Notes: generated by a model not told the origin, from the letters alone. 64,000 bases of DNA from Lysobacter sp. MMG2 (GCF_016735495.2 NZ_JAERQY020000001.1:1240001-1304000), one strand, 5' to 3'. Numbered from the stretch's first letter, positions 54,298 through 63,039 are shown. Numbers and translations are program-made.

Positions 54298-55242
54298 TCA
54301 GGCCAGGAACGTCGTCATCGCGTAACGCGTGCCGCGCTCGACCGGCCGCACTTCGTGCAGCAAAGAACACGAGAACACCAGCGCCGCGCCGGTGGGTGGG
54401 GAAAACAGGTGCGGGCCGAACTCCGGATAGCGGAATTCGCCGCCGACGTACTCGCCCTGGTTGAGGTTCACTGACAGGGCGAAGCGGCGATAGGCCACGT
54501 CGGGCGTTTCGTTGTCGCGATGCGCGCGGAAGTAACCCGCGTCTTCCGGATACGCCAGCAGCTTGAACGGATCGCGCCGGCGCACTTCGAAGTTGAACGC
54601 GCGCGCGATCTCCGGCAGCGCGCGGCGCAGCAGGCGCTCGTGCATGCGCGCCTCCAGCTGGGGGTCGCGCGGATTCACTTCGCGGCGTTGCTTGATGTCC
54701 GGATCGACCTGCAAGCGCTGTTGGCCGTCCTGCAGCACCAGCACCGCCGAAACGTCACCGCCGCCGCAGTCCACTTCCAGGTGGCGGATCAATGCCGCGC
54801 ACAGCTCCGGTTCGAACACGCCGGGAATCTGCAGGACCGGCGCGATGGCGAGCGTGCGCTCGCCCGGCAGCGGCGCGACTACGCTCGCGATCTGCGGCGG
54901 CGCGTGGAGCGGCAACGGATGCGACGCCAGCAGCCGCAGGTTCGCATCGGCCTGCCAGAGCAGGCCCGCGCCGACTCCCGCGCACCAGCGGGCATCGGCG
55001 GAAAACGCGTGCCAACCGGCGGGCGCACCCTCCGTCACTTCCGCACCGACACACAGCGCCGTCACGCCCGCGGGAGGCGACGGAAGATGCGCGGCGGCCT
55101 GCGCGTCGACGGGCGTCGCCAGCCACAGCGGTGCGCCCGCGAATTCGGCGTGCAGCGTTCGACCGGAACCGTCGGCGGCGCGCAGGCGCACGTCGGGGAG
55201 GCGATCGCCCGGCAGCCAGTGCGCGGACGCCGCGGCGTTCAT
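54298..55242 (-). CDS. 2OG-Fe(II) oxygenase (prolyl 4-hydroxylase type) with redoxin-like N-terminus
   Basis: A 314-residue protein. Residues 1-120 look like a peroxiredoxin-type domain (LPGDRLPDVRLRAADGSGR, a WLATPVDAQA strand), but without the active-site cysteine pattern. The C-terminal P4Hc domain (about 130-314) has H241-x-D243 in FRAHRDNE, a third ligand H296 in LLHEVRPVERG, and R306 for 2-oxoglutarate. It would hydroxylate a peptide or small molecule. It overlaps cbs by one base and may be cotranscribed with it. Confidence 0.8.
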   Translation of the reverse strand: MNAAASAHWLPGDRLPDVRLRAADGSGRTLHAEFAGAPLWLATPVDAQAAAHLPSPPAGVTALCVGAEVTEGAPAGWHAFSADARWCAGVGAGLLWQADANLRLLASHPLPLHAPPQIASVVAPLPGERTLAIAPVLQIPGVFEPELCAALIRHLEVDCGGGDVSAVLVLQDGQQRLQVDPDIKQRREVNPRDPQLEARMHERLLRRALPEIARAFNFEVRRRDPFKLLAYPEDAGYFRAHRDNETPDVAYRRFALSVNLNQGEYVGGEFRYPEFGPHLFSPPTGAALVFSCSLLHEVRPVERGTRYAMTTFLA

Positions 55243-56618
55243 TACTGCACGCGCCTGCGCAGGTAGTTGAGCAGGTCGATGCGCGTGATCAGGCCGATGA
55301 ACTTCTCGCCATCCACCACGATCGCCACGTGCCCGCGATCGAACACCGGCAGCAGCGACTCGATCGGCGAACGCACATCGATCTTGTCGAGCTTGCTCAC
55401 CATCGCGGTCGACACCGGATCACGGAAGCGCGCTTCGTCGCCGTACACATGCAGGAGCACGTCGCTTTCATCGACGATGCCGACGATGACGTCGCCGTCC
55501 ATCACCGGGAGCTGCGAGACGTCGTAGAGCTTCATGCGCTGGTAGGCGGTGACCAGAAGATCGTTCGGACCGACCACCACCGTGTCGCGCTGCGAGAACG
55601 GGCGCAGGATCAGGTCGCGCAGGTCGCCGGTGGGCTGGCGCGCGAGGAAGCCGTTGTCGAGCATCCAGAAGTCGTTGTACATCTTCGACAGGTACTTGTT
55701 GCCCGTGTCGCAGACGAAGACGAGCACCTTCTTCGGCGTCGTCTGCTCACGGCAGTACTTCAGCGCCGCGGCGAGCAGCGTGCCGGTGGACGAACCGCCG
55801 AGGATGCCTTCCTTCTCCAGCAGCTCACGCGCGGTGAGGAAGCTTTCCTTGTCGCTGATCGCATAGGCCTTCTTCACGCGGGTGAAGTCGGAGATCGGCG
55901 GCAGGAAATCCTCGCCGATGCCCTCGACCATCCAGCTGGCCGACTTGTCCGACAGCGTGCCGCGGTTGATGTACTCCTCCAGGATCGAACCGACCGGATC
56001 GGCGAGGATCAACTCGGTGTGCGGCGACTTCTCGGCGAAGCAGCGCGACAGGCCGGTCATGGTGCCCGAGCTGCCGCAACCGAACACGATCGCGTCGACG
56101 CCGCCGGCGTCGGCCATCTGCGCGAGGATTTCCGGGCCGGTGCCGAATTCGTGTGCGGCCGGATTGTCCGGGTTGCCGAACTGGTTGATGAAGTACGCAC
56201 CGGGCGTTTCGCGCGCCAGTCGCTCGGCGAGGTCCTGGTAGTAGTCCGGATGGCCCTTGGCCACGTCCGAGCGCGTGAGCACGACCTGCGCACCCATCGC
56301 CTTGAGGTTGAAGATCTTCTCGCGGCTCATCTTGTCGGGCACGACCAGGATCAGCTTGTAGCCTTTCTGCTGCGCGACCAGCGCCAGGCCGATGCCGGTG
56401 TTGCCTGCCGTGCCTTCCACGAGCGTGTCGCCGGGGCGGATCTTTCCGGCCTTTTCCGCGGCTTCGATCATCGACAGGCCGATGCGGTCCTTGATGGAGC
56501 CGCCGGGGTTCTGCGATTCGAGCTTGAGGTAAAGCTCGCACACGCCGGTGTCCAGGCGCTGCGCCTTGATGACCGGCGTGTCGCCGATCAGTTCGAGTAC
56601 GGATTGATGGATGCTCAT
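55242..56618 (-). CDS. cbs: Cystathionine beta-synthase
   Basis: A 458-residue PLP enzyme joining serine and homocysteine. The catalytic domain (about residues 1-320) has K43 in GGSIKDRIG, the loop GTAGNTG, and GCGSSGTMTG. Two CBS domains at the C-terminus (about 335-455) suggest allosteric control, as in eukaryote-type CBS without the haem domain. With metB it completes a transsulfuration route. The upstream gap 56619-56864 holds its promoter and a strong hairpin. Confidence 0.92.
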   Translation of the reverse strand: MSIHQSVLELIGDTPVIKAQRLDTGVCELYLKLESQNPGGSIKDRIGLSMIEAAEKAGKIRPGDTLVEGTAGNTGIGLALVAQQKGYKLILVVPDKMSREKIFNLKAMGAQVVLTRSDVAKGHPDYYQDLAERLARETPGAYFINQFGNPDNPAAHEFGTGPEILAQMADAGGVDAIVFGCGSSGTMTGLSRCFAEKSPHTELILADPVGSILEEYINRGTLSDKSASWMVEGIGEDFLPPISDFTRVKKAYAISDKESFLTARELLEKEGILGGSSTGTLLAAALKYCREQTTPKKVLVFVCDTGNKYLSKMYNDFWMLDNGFLARQPTGDLRDLILRPFSQRDTVVVGPNDLLVTAYQRMKLYDVSQLPVMDGDVIVGIVDESDVLLHVYGDEARFRDPVSTAMVSKLDKIDVRSPIESLLPVFDRGHVAIVVDGEKFIGLITRIDLLNYLRRRVQ

Positions 56619-56765
56619 CGGGGCAGTTTAAGAGCCCCGGGCGAATGGCGGGAATAGGCCGCAGGCATCAGCCCATGACGCGGTCGTGCTTGCGCGGCGC
56701 CGGCAGACGTGCGGGGGCAGGCGCCCATGGGTGGGCGCCGTGCGGAGTCAGGCGGGATCCTTCGC

Positions 56766-56798
56766 ACCGGGGCGGCTGCTGGAGGCAGCCGCCCCGGT
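56766..56798 (-). terminator. Very strong hairpin between cbs and the DUF465 gene
   Basis: A perfect 14-bp stem (ACCGGGGCGGCTGC at 56766-56779, complement at 56785-56798) with a 5-nt loop. A second hairpin (GGCGCCCA/TGGGCGCC, 56720-56739) lies beside it. No T run follows on the reverse strand, so it could be a terminator for the DUF465 gene or a structural element of the cbs leader. Confidence 0.5.
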
Positions 56799-56864
56799 TC
56801 CGGGAGACGCGGGCGGAGAGACCGACGAGGAAGTCGCCGCCCGCGGCGAGGAAGTGGGTGGGCG

Positions 56865-57083
56865 TCAGTGGTGTTGCAGATCGTACATGCGGACCAGGCG
56901 GTCCTTCGCAGCCAGCTTTTCGCGCTTCATCTGCGCCAGCGTGATGTCGTCGATGGGGAGCACGCCCAGTTCGGCGTCCATCACCTTCTTGTCGAGATCC
57001 TTGTGGCGCTGGTAGAGCTGCTTGAACTCCGGGTTGGACTTCATCAGCGCGTCGATCTCTGGCTGCGGTCGTTCTTCGAACAT
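56865..57083 (-). CDS. DUF465 (YdcH family) protein
   Basis: A 72-residue helical cytoplasmic protein. PEFKQLYQRHKDLDKKVMDAE and ITLAQMKREKLAAKDRLVRM fit the YdcH pattern (LxxxHxxLDxxVxxxE...LKxxKLxLKDxL). The function is unknown. It is a single-gene unit with a strong hairpin downstream. The ATG at 57083 has GAGG-type sequence upstream. Confidence 0.82.
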   Translation of the reverse strand: MFEERPQPEIDALMKSNPEFKQLYQRHKDLDKKVMDAELGVLPIDDITLAQMKREKLAAKDRLVRMYDLQHH

Positions 57084-57460
57084 GTAATGCCTCCTTCAGC
57101 GGGTAGGGAAGCCCGGACGCAGGGTCCGAGCCCGTGCAGAAGGCCCCGCAGACAAAAACGCCCCGGTCGTCAGACCAGGGCGTTGCGCGGGGTCATGGAG
57201 GAGCAGGTCACCGGCGCCGGCTTCACAAGGACCGGCCCCGGTCTGGCGTGGGGCGGCGGGGTCCTGCGAGAGGGGCGTTGACGTCATCGACCGTGCTCAT
57301 CGCCGAGCGGAAAACAGGCCGCTCGGGTATTTGACCCTACTCCTCCCTCCCCCGGTCGGCAAGGGAGAAGAAGGCGGGATGTGAGCACGGTCCCGAAGGT
57401 CGCGACGAGCGGGAGGCGGCCGTGGCCGCGCCCCCCGCGGACTCAGCGTAACTACTTGTT
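57084..57460. other. Gene-free stretch with one terminator-like hairpin
   Basis: No convincing gene is seen in these 377 bases. A short reverse-strand frame (57096-57287) has no recognisable sequence. The region holds several GC-rich inverted repeats (for example GCGGCCGTGGCCGC near 57415) and the DUF465 promoter. A structured or small RNA cannot be excluded. Confidence 0.5.
57154..57184 (-). terminator. Intrinsic terminator on the reverse strand
   Basis: Read on the reverse strand, AACGCCC (57184-57178) and GGTC pair with GACC and GGGCGTT (to 57157), followed by TTT. The stem has one mismatch. It would end transcripts coming from the OmpA-like operon 280 nt upstream, or an unannotated short transcript in 57190-57460. 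Confidence 0.55.
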
Positions 57461-58345
57461 TTACTTGGACTGAACGAGGACTTCGGTGCGATCAGTCTTG
57501 CCACTCTTGCCGCTGACCTGGACCTTGCCCTGGGGCCAGCCACCGGCCACCAGCGCGTCGCGGACGGCCTCGGCACGACGCTGGGCGAGCTTGGCGTCGA
57601 CCGCCGTCACGTCGACCCGCACGCCCGGCGACGAGGACGCGTCGGCATAGGCCGCCAACGTCTTCACGGTCGTCTGCGCGCCGTCGCTGAGGCTGGCCTT
57701 GCCGGCACCGAAGCTGCCCTTGGCCAGGGCGAAAACCTCGCCCCGGTTGTCCCGCTTTGCGGCGGGCAGCTTGCCGCCGGTGACCAGTTCGGCCTCCTCG
57801 CGGGCAAGCTTGGCTTCGCGCTCGCGCGCGGCATTCAGGCGGGCGGCCTGCGCACCGGCAACGCCCTTCAGCGCGGTCTCGACGTCCTGCAGCGATGCCG
57901 CGTCGGCCTCGCTCTGCACGCGCAGGCGCTCGGCTTCCTCGGCCTGCATCTGCGCCTGTAGGCGCAGGCGTTCGCTCTCGGCCCGGGCGCGGGCGGCGTC
58001 CTGCTGGCTGGCTTCGACCAGCAGTTCGCTGCGCTCGCGATCCAGGCGATCGAGTTCGCGCTGCATCGACTGGCTGCGCGCGGCGGCTTCGGCGATCTGC
58101 ACGCGCCGCTCGGCGACGTAGAGCGCGCCGGGGCGGTCGCGCTTGGCGGCCTGGTCCAGCGTCGTCACGGCCTGTCGTGCCTGCAGGCGTTCGTAGGCGG
58201 CGAAGGTGTTCATGGACGGGTCGGCGTCCAGCACGGTCAGCCGCTGCGACAGGCGCGTGGCATCGGGATTGTCGGCGGCGAAGGCCGGCGCGGCGGCGAC
58301 GAGCGCGGCCAGCGCGGCCGGAAGGATGAGGCGGCGAAGGTTCAC
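57461..58345 (-). CDS. Exported coiled-coil protein with a shortened OmpA-like domain
   Basis: A 294-residue protein. The signal peptide is LILPAALAALVAAAPAFA. A long Arg/Glu/Ala coiled coil (about residues 80-190) precedes a C-terminal region that resembles the OmpA peptidoglycan-binding fold (ALAKGSFGAGKASLSDGAQTTVKTLAAY, AQRRAEAVRDALVAGG). The stretch that normally holds the GHTD and N residues is shorter, so the diaminopimelate-binding Asp is not evident. The GTG start at 58345 overlaps the stop of the DUF4398 gene (GTGA). The two probably form one envelope unit. Confidence 0.75.
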   Translation of the reverse strand: MNLRRLILPAALAALVAAAPAFAADNPDATRLSQRLTVLDADPSMNTFAAYERLQARQAVTTLDQAAKRDRPGALYVAERRVQIAEAAARSQSMQRELDRLDRERSELLVEASQQDAARARAESERLRLQAQMQAEEAERLRVQSEADAASLQDVETALKGVAGAQAARLNAAREREAKLAREEAELVTGGKLPAAKRDNRGEVFALAKGSFGAGKASLSDGAQTTVKTLAAYADASSSPGVRVDVTAVDAKLAQRRAEAVRDALVAGGWPQGKVQVSGKSGKTDRTEVLVQSK

Positions 58346-58722
58346 GGCTGGCCCTCCGTCTGCAGGCGGCGGCGCAACTCGGCGACTTCCGCGCGACGCT
58401 GGTTGAGTTCGGCGGTGGCCAGCGCTTCGCGGCTCCTGGCGTAGGCCAGGTCCGCGTCGGCCGCCGCCGCGAGGGCGAGGCGGCGGGCGTCGTCCTCGTC
58501 GCCGGAGCTCATCGCGGCCTGGGCCTGGGACAGGCCATTGCGGGCCACGCCCAGCTCCTGCGGCGCGTACTGGTCCGCGTCGGCACCCTCGGCGCGGGTC
58601 ACGGCCTGGCGGGCCGCCGACAGCTCGCCGGTCGGCGGGGGCACGGAGGCGCAGGAGGAGAGTACGGAAGCGAGAACTGCAGCCAGCAGAGGTATTCGAA
58701 TTTGTGCGAAGCTTGGGCGCAT
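58342..58722 (-). CDS. DUF4398 lipoprotein
   Basis: A 126-residue lipoprotein with lipobox LSSC (in LAAVLASVLSSCASVPPP) and a helical body (ELSAARQAVTRAEGADADQYAPQELGVARNGL in two parts) that fits DUF4398, a TPR-like helical family often found before OmpA-like proteins. The ATG at 58722 starts the signal peptide. It is divergent from pilU by 97 nt. It forms a two-gene operon with the coiled-coil protein. Confidence 0.8.
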   Translation of the reverse strand: MRPSFAQIRIPLLAAVLASVLSSCASVPPPTGELSAARQAVTRAEGADADQYAPQELGVARNGLSQAQAAMSSGDEDDARRLALAAAADADLAYARSREALATAELNQRRAEVAELRRRLQTEGQP

Positions 58723-58819
58723 TGGGGAGGCCGTGCCTGTGGTAGACGCCCGGCCATTGTCGTAAAGCCGCCGCCGAGCTTGCAACGGGCACGACGGTGT
58801 AAGAAAAGGGGTTGCTTGC

Positions 58820-59932
58820 ATGGACATCGGCTATTTCCTGAAGCTGATGACGGAAAAGAACGCGTCGGACATGTTTTTGACCACCGGCGCGCCGGTTTAC
58901 ATCAAGGTCGAAGGCAAGCTCTATCCCCTGGGCAATACCGGCCTGCCGCCGGGCATGGTCAAGAAGATCGCATACTCGTTGATGGACGAGGGGCAAGTTC
59001 CGCTGTTCGAGCGTGACCTCGAACTGAACATGGCGCTTGCCCTGCCCGAAGCCGGCCGCTTCCGCATCAACGTGTTCAAGCAGCGCGGCGAGGTCGGCAT
59101 GGTGATCCGCGCCATCCGCAGCGTGATCCCGTCGATCGAGGAACTGCAACTGCCGCAGGTGCTGAAGGACATCATCATGGCCCCGCGCGGCCTGGTGCTG
59201 ATCGTCGGCTCCACCGGTTCGGGCAAGTCGACCACGCTCGCGTCGATGATCGACTACCGCAACAGCAACATCTCGGGTCACATCCTCACCATCGAGGACC
59301 CGATCGAATACCTGCACAAGCACAAGAAGTCGATCGTGAACCAGCGCGAAGTCGGCCTGGACACGCACGCCTTCCACAACGCGCTGAAGAACGCGATGCG
59401 CGAGGCGCCGGACGTCATCCTGATCGGCGAAATCCTCGACGCCACTACGATGGAAGCGGCCATCGCGTTCGCCGAAACCGGCCACTTGTGCCTGGCGACG
59501 CTGCACTCCAACAACGCCGACCAGACGCTGGAGCGCATCCTCAACTTCTTCCCGGAAGCGGCGCACAAGAACGTGCTGATGAACCTGGCGCTGAACCTGC
59601 GCGCGGTGGTCAGCCAGCGACTGGTGATCGGCACCGACGGGCGCCGCCTGCCGGCCGCGGAAGTGCTGATCAACACGCCGCACATCCGCGACCTCATGCG
59701 CCGCGGCCAGGTGCACGAGATCAAGCAGGCGATGGAGGAAACGCTGGAGGAAGGCATGGAGTCCTTCGACCAGTGCCTGTTCCGCCTGCACAAGGAAGGC
59801 AAGATCGACATGGAAGAGGCCCTGAAGGCCGCCGACTCGCGCGAAGGCCTGGCGCTCAAGTTCCGCCTCTCCGAAGGCTCCAGCGGCGAGCACGATCCGT
59901 ACGCGGACATCTACGACGCCGCGACGCAGTGA
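58820..59932 (+). CDS. pilU: Type IV pilus retraction ATPase PilU
   Basis: A 370-residue hexameric ATPase of the PilT/PilU family, used for pilus retraction and twitching. Walker A is GSTGSGKST, the Asp box is ILTIEDPIEYLH, and the His box is CLATLHSNN. The PilU-type LERDL/FFPE blocks and an extended C-terminus mark it as PilU and not PilT. The usual GEIRD of the Walker B region reads GEILD here, an Arg to Leu change. It is monocistronic, with pilT not next to it. Confidence 0.92.
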   Translation: MDIGYFLKLMTEKNASDMFLTTGAPVYIKVEGKLYPLGNTGLPPGMVKKIAYSLMDEGQVPLFERDLELNMALALPEAGRFRINVFKQRGEVGMVIRAIRSVIPSIEELQLPQVLKDIIMAPRGLVLIVGSTGSGKSTTLASMIDYRNSNISGHILTIEDPIEYLHKHKKSIVNQREVGLDTHAFHNALKNAMREAPDVILIGEILDATTMEAAIAFAETGHLCLATLHSNNADQTLERILNFFPEAAHKNVLMNLALNLRAVVSQRLVIGTDGRRLPAAEVLINTPHIRDLMRRGQVHEIKQAMEETLEEGMESFDQCLFRLHKEGKIDMEEALKAADSREGLALKFRLSEGSSGEHDPYADIYDAATQ

Positions 59933-59944
59933 TGGCTCTGGGCT

Positions 59945-59963
59945 CCTCTCCCTGCGGGAGAGG
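59945..59963. repeat. CCTCTCCC hairpin after pilU
   Basis: CCTCTCCC-TGC-GGGAGAGG, a perfect 8-bp hairpin with a 3-nt loop, lies between the convergent pilU and maiA genes. It is the same type of repeat as at 16622 and may serve as a terminator. Confidence 0.65.
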
Positions 59964-59986
59964 GGCCGGCAAACGAAGACGCGCCC

Positions 59987-60661
59987 TCAACCCACCGCGG
60001 GCGCGTCGGGCTGCTTCTCCGGCCGTGCCGCGTCGAACGCCGGCAATGCGAGGCAGGCCTTCTCGATGCGCATGATCGTTGGATACAGCGACAGATCGAC
60101 TGCGAAACGGCGCGCGTTGTACACCTGCGGCACCAGACAGCAATCGGCCAGCGTGGGCGAATTGCCCTCGCAGAACGCCCCGGTCGAAGGGTGATCCGCC
60201 AGCATCGCCTCCAGTGCGGCGAACCCCTCCTTGATCCAATGCTGCACCCAGGCGTCGCGTTCGGGCTGCGGCACGTGCCAGCCGCGATCGAAGTGCTGCA
60301 GGACGCGCAGGTTGTTGAGCGGATGAATGTCGCAGGCCACCACCTGTGCGAGCGCACGCACGCGCTGGCGATCGCGCGCCGCGGCCGGCAACAAAGGCGG
60401 TTCCGGCCAGGTTTCGTCCAGGTATTCCAGGATCGCGACCGACTGCCGCATGATCCGGTCGCCATGTTGCAGCACCGGCACCAGCTCCTGCGGATTCACC
60501 TGGTGGAACGCGGGCGAATGCTGCTCGCCGCCGTCGCGGACCAGGTGCACGGGCACGGTCTCGTACGGCAGCGATTTCAGGTTCAACCCGATGCGCACGC
60601 GGTACGCCGCGCTGGAGCGCCAGTACGAATACAGCCGCAGATGCTCAGCCGCCATGCCCAT
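59987..60661 (-). CDS. maiA: Maleylacetoacetate isomerase (zeta-class GST)
   Basis: A 224-residue glutathione-dependent isomerase converting maleylacetoacetate to fumarylacetoacetate in tyrosine/homogentisate breakdown. The zeta-class signature SSAAYRVRIGLNLK with the active Ser pair is present near residue 17, followed by a C-terminal helical GST domain. It follows the fumarylacetoacetate hydrolase-family gene by 60 nt, the next step of the pathway. ATG 60661 is used, and a second ATG two codons later is possible. Confidence 0.92.
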   Translation of the reverse strand: MGMAAEHLRLYSYWRSSAAYRVRIGLNLKSLPYETVPVHLVRDGGEQHSPAFHQVNPQELVPVLQHGDRIMRQSVAILEYLDETWPEPPLLPAAARDRQRVRALAQVVACDIHPLNNLRVLQHFDRGWHVPQPERDAWVQHWIKEGFAALEAMLADHPSTGAFCEGNSPTLADCCLVPQVYNARRFAVDLSLYPTIMRIEKACLALPAFDAARPEKQPDAPAVG

Positions 60662-60721
60662 CCCCCACAGACGCCGCGCGTCCGTCTGTGCGCGGCGGGA
60701 TCGCCGCGCACGTTGCCTGAT

Positions 60722-61711
60722 TCAGGCGTTGCCGCCCTTCTCGATTCGCTGCTCGATCGCCCCGAACACGCTCTGGCCATCGCGAGACAGCATCTCGATG
60801 CGCACCGTGTCGCCGAAGCTCATGAACGGCGTGATCGGCTTGCCGGTCTCCAGCGTCTCCACCGTGCGCTTCTCGGCGAAGCACGACGCGCCCAGCGAGG
60901 TGTCTTCGTTGGCGACGGTGCCGGAGCCGACGATGGTGCCGGCCGACAGCGGACGCGTCTTCGCCGCGTGCGCGACGAGCTGGGCGAAGTCGAACTGCAT
61001 GTCCACGCCCGCTTCCGGCGCGCCGAACCATTCACCGTTGATGTGCGTGGTCAGCGCCAGGTGCACCTTGCTGTCCTTCCACGCGTCACCGAGCTCATCC
61101 GGCGTGACGAACACCGGGCTCAGCGCCGAACGCGGCTTGGACTGCAGGAAGCCGAACCCCTTCGCCAGTTCGTTCGGAATCAGATTGCGCAGCGAGACGT
61201 CGTTGACCAGCCCGACCAGCTGGATGTGCGAGGCGGCCTGCTCGGGCGTCGCGGCCATCGGCACGTCGTCGGTGACGATGACGACTTCGGCCTCCAGGTC
61301 GATGCCGTACTCCTCGCTCGGCACGCGCACCGGGTCGCGCGGACCGTAGAAGCCGGCGCTCACGGCCTGGTACATGAGCGGGTCGGTGTAGAAGCTCTCC
61401 GGCACTTCGGCACCGCGTGCGCGGCGCACGCGCTCCACATGCGGAAGGTAAGCCGAGCCGTCGACGAACTCGTAGGCGCGCGGAAGCGGTGCAGCCAATG
61501 CGCTCATGTCGAGATCGAACGCACCCTCGACGTTGCCGTCGTTGAGCGCCTCGTACAGCGCGTTGAGGCGCGGCGCGGTGTTCGACCAGTCTTCCAGCGC
61601 GCGCTGCAGCGTGTCGGCAATGCCGGCGGCGCGCACGCCGCGCGCGAGATCGCGCGAGACCACGATCAGCGTGCCGTCGCGGCCGCCTTCCTTCAGTGAA
61701 CCAAGCTTCAT
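60722..61711 (-). CDS. Fumarylacetoacetate hydrolase family protein
   Basis: A 329-residue FAH-family hydrolase (N-terminal SH3-like part plus the FAH barrel). Metal-binding acids are in DLEAEVVIVTDD, and FVTPDELGD and GSGTVANED are family blocks. With maiA downstream it probably splits fumarylacetoacetate to fumarate and acetoacetate. The acetoacetate could then be used by the 3-oxoacid CoA transferase at 25633-27016. The single-domain length (about 330) is of the bacterial short type, so related substrates are not excluded. Confidence 0.86.
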   Translation of the reverse strand: MKLGSLKEGGRDGTLIVVSRDLARGVRAAGIADTLQRALEDWSNTAPRLNALYEALNDGNVEGAFDLDMSALAAPLPRAYEFVDGSAYLPHVERVRRARGAEVPESFYTDPLMYQAVSAGFYGPRDPVRVPSEEYGIDLEAEVVIVTDDVPMAATPEQAASHIQLVGLVNDVSLRNLIPNELAKGFGFLQSKPRSALSPVFVTPDELGDAWKDSKVHLALTTHINGEWFGAPEAGVDMQFDFAQLVAHAAKTRPLSAGTIVGSGTVANEDTSLGASCFAEKRTVETLETGKPITPFMSFGDTVRIEMLSRDGQSVFGAIEQRIEKGGNA

Positions 61712-61896
61712 CGAAACTCCCGGATTCCAGCGCTGCCGCGCGATGGTTTCAATTGTAACGACTGCGCGCGACGTGGCGAGACATCAACCAGAACGCAAAG
61801 CGAGGGCGCATTCTGACAGCGCCTCTGGAACGCCGCAGCCCCACGGCGCGCGGCCGATTCCGGTGCGCGCAGGATCGCACACGAATCACAGGCAAC

Positions 61897-61920
61897 AAAA
61901 AACCCGCCTTGCGGCGGGTT
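61897..61920 (-). terminator. Terminator after tRNA-Gln
   Basis: AACCCGCC (61901-61908) pairs with GGCGGGTT (61913-61920), and the reverse strand continues with a T run. It is 12 nt past the tRNA 3' end, so it ends the transcript carrying tRNA-Gln and perhaps rplM-rpsI. Confidence 0.9.
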
Positions 61921-61932
61921 TCTTGTTTTGTC

Positions 61933-62007
61933 TGGCAGCCCCGGAAGGATTCGAACCTCCGAATGTCTGAGTCAGAGTCAGATGCCTTACCGCTTGGCGA
62001 CGGGGCT
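61933..62007 (-). tRNA. tRNA-Gln (anticodon CTG)
   Basis: A 75-nt cloverleaf with encoded CCA. The acceptor stem AGCCCCG pairs with CGGGGCT, the discriminator is G, the D arm is GCCAAGCGGTAAGGC, the anticodon stem is TCTGA/TCAGA with loop CTCTGAC (anticodon CTG), and the T arm is GGAGG-TTCGAAT-CCTTC. It reads CAG codons. It lies 27 nt after rpsI, on the same strand. Confidence 0.95.
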
Positions 62008-62034
62008 ATGGGACAGATTGTAACCCAAAAACGA

Positions 62035-62427
62035 TTAGCGCTTGGAGAACTGCGTAGCGCGGCGGGCCTTGTGCAGACCGACCTTCTTACGCTCGACTTC
62101 ACGCGCGTCGCGGGTCATGAAGCCGGCCTTGCGCAGCTCGGACTTCAGGGTTTCGTCGTACTCGACCAGCGCGCGGGCGATGCCCAGGCGGATCGCACCG
62201 GCCTGACCGGTGATGCCGCCGCCGGCGACGGTGACGACGACGTCGAACTTGTCGGTCGACTGGGTGAGTTCGAGCGGCTGGCGCACGATCATGCGCGCGG
62301 TTTCGCGACCGAAGAACTCATCCAGCGGACGCTGGTTGACGGTGATGTTGCCAGCGCCCTTGCGCAGGAAAACGCGGGCGGTGGAGGACTTGCGGCGGCC
62401 GGTGCCGTAGTTCTGCTGGAGTGCCAT
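62035..62427 (-). CDS. rpsI: Ribosomal protein uS9
   Basis: A 130-residue small-subunit protein with the complete S9 signature [19 protein letters not shown] and the usual basic tail ending FSKR, which reaches the P site. It is 26 nt downstream of rplM in the standard rplM-rpsI operon. Confidence 0.97.
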   Translation of the reverse strand: MALQQNYGTGRRKSSTARVFLRKGAGNITVNQRPLDEFFGRETARMIVRQPLELTQSTDKFDVVVTVAGGGITGQAGAIRLGIARALVEYDETLKSELRKAGFMTRDAREVERKKVGLHKARRATQFSKR

Positions 62428-62453
62428 GGGATGTCTCTAAGAAGGGGTCCGAA

Positions 62454-62882
62454 TCAGAAGTCCAGCGGCTGCGGCTGCTGGGCGGCGTGCGGGTGCTCGG
62501 AGCCCTTGTAGACCTTGAGCTTGCGGTACATGGCGCGGCCGAGCGGATTCTTCGGCAGCATGCCCTTCACGGCGATCTCGATGACGCGCTCGGGATGGCG
62601 CTCAAGCGCCTGGGCGAGGGTCTCGGTCTTGAGGTTGCCGATATAGCCGGTGAAGCGGTGGTATTCCTTGTCCTGCAGCTTCTTGCCGGTAACGACGATC
62701 TTCTCGGCGTTGATGACGACCAGGTAGTCGCCCGTGTCGACGTGCGGGGTGAACACCGGCTTGTGCTTGCCGCGCAGACGGCGGGCGAGCTCGGAAGCGA
62801 GGCGGCCGAGGGTCTTGCCTTCGGCGTCTACGACGTACCAGTCACGCTGGACGGTCTCGTTCTTGGCGGTAAAAGTCTTCAT
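62454..62882 (-). CDS. rplM: Ribosomal protein uL13
   Basis: A 142-residue large-subunit protein, the same length as in E. coli. It starts [20 protein letters not shown] and holds the L13 signature region [23 protein letters not shown] 62882 is the family start. A longer frame to 62936 is leader. It heads rplM-rpsI. A 6-bp hairpin in the leader could relate to L13-type feedback control. Confidence 0.97.
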   Translation of the reverse strand: MKTFTAKNETVQRDWYVVDAEGKTLGRLASELARRLRGKHKPVFTPHVDTGDYLVVINAEKIVVTGKKLQDKEYHRFTGYIGNLKTETLAQALERHPERVIEIAVKGMLPKNPLGRAMYRKLKVYKGSEHPHAAQQPQPLDF

Positions 62883-62928
62883 GACTGGTCTTTTATGGTG
62901 TTCCGGTCGGGCTGATTCCGTGAGGGTT

Positions 62929-62943
62929 TCCGGCAAGGCCGGA
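62929..62943 (-). promoter_or_regulatory. Hairpin in the rplM leader
   Basis: TCCGGC/GCCGGA with a 3-nt loop lies 47-61 nt upstream of the rplM ATG. In E. coli L13 represses its own mRNA through the leader. Whether this hairpin does that here is unknown. Confidence 0.35.
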
Positions 62944-63039
62944 CCGGCGGAATTTCGCCACGCGTTGTCGAGGGGGTAAAACGAAGAGGCGGAATGATAG
63001 CCGGCCGGGCCGGCCGCCGCAAGTCGACCGCCCCGGGCC

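Noticed and set aside
54792-56657. 621-residue + strand frame opposite the oxygenase and cbs genes
   Set aside because: It spans two genes that are clear on the other strand, and its composition is that of an antisense shadow.
57096-57287. 63-residue frame on the reverse strand
   Set aside because: It has no recognisable sequence or ribosome-binding site, and it overlaps the terminator-like hairpin.
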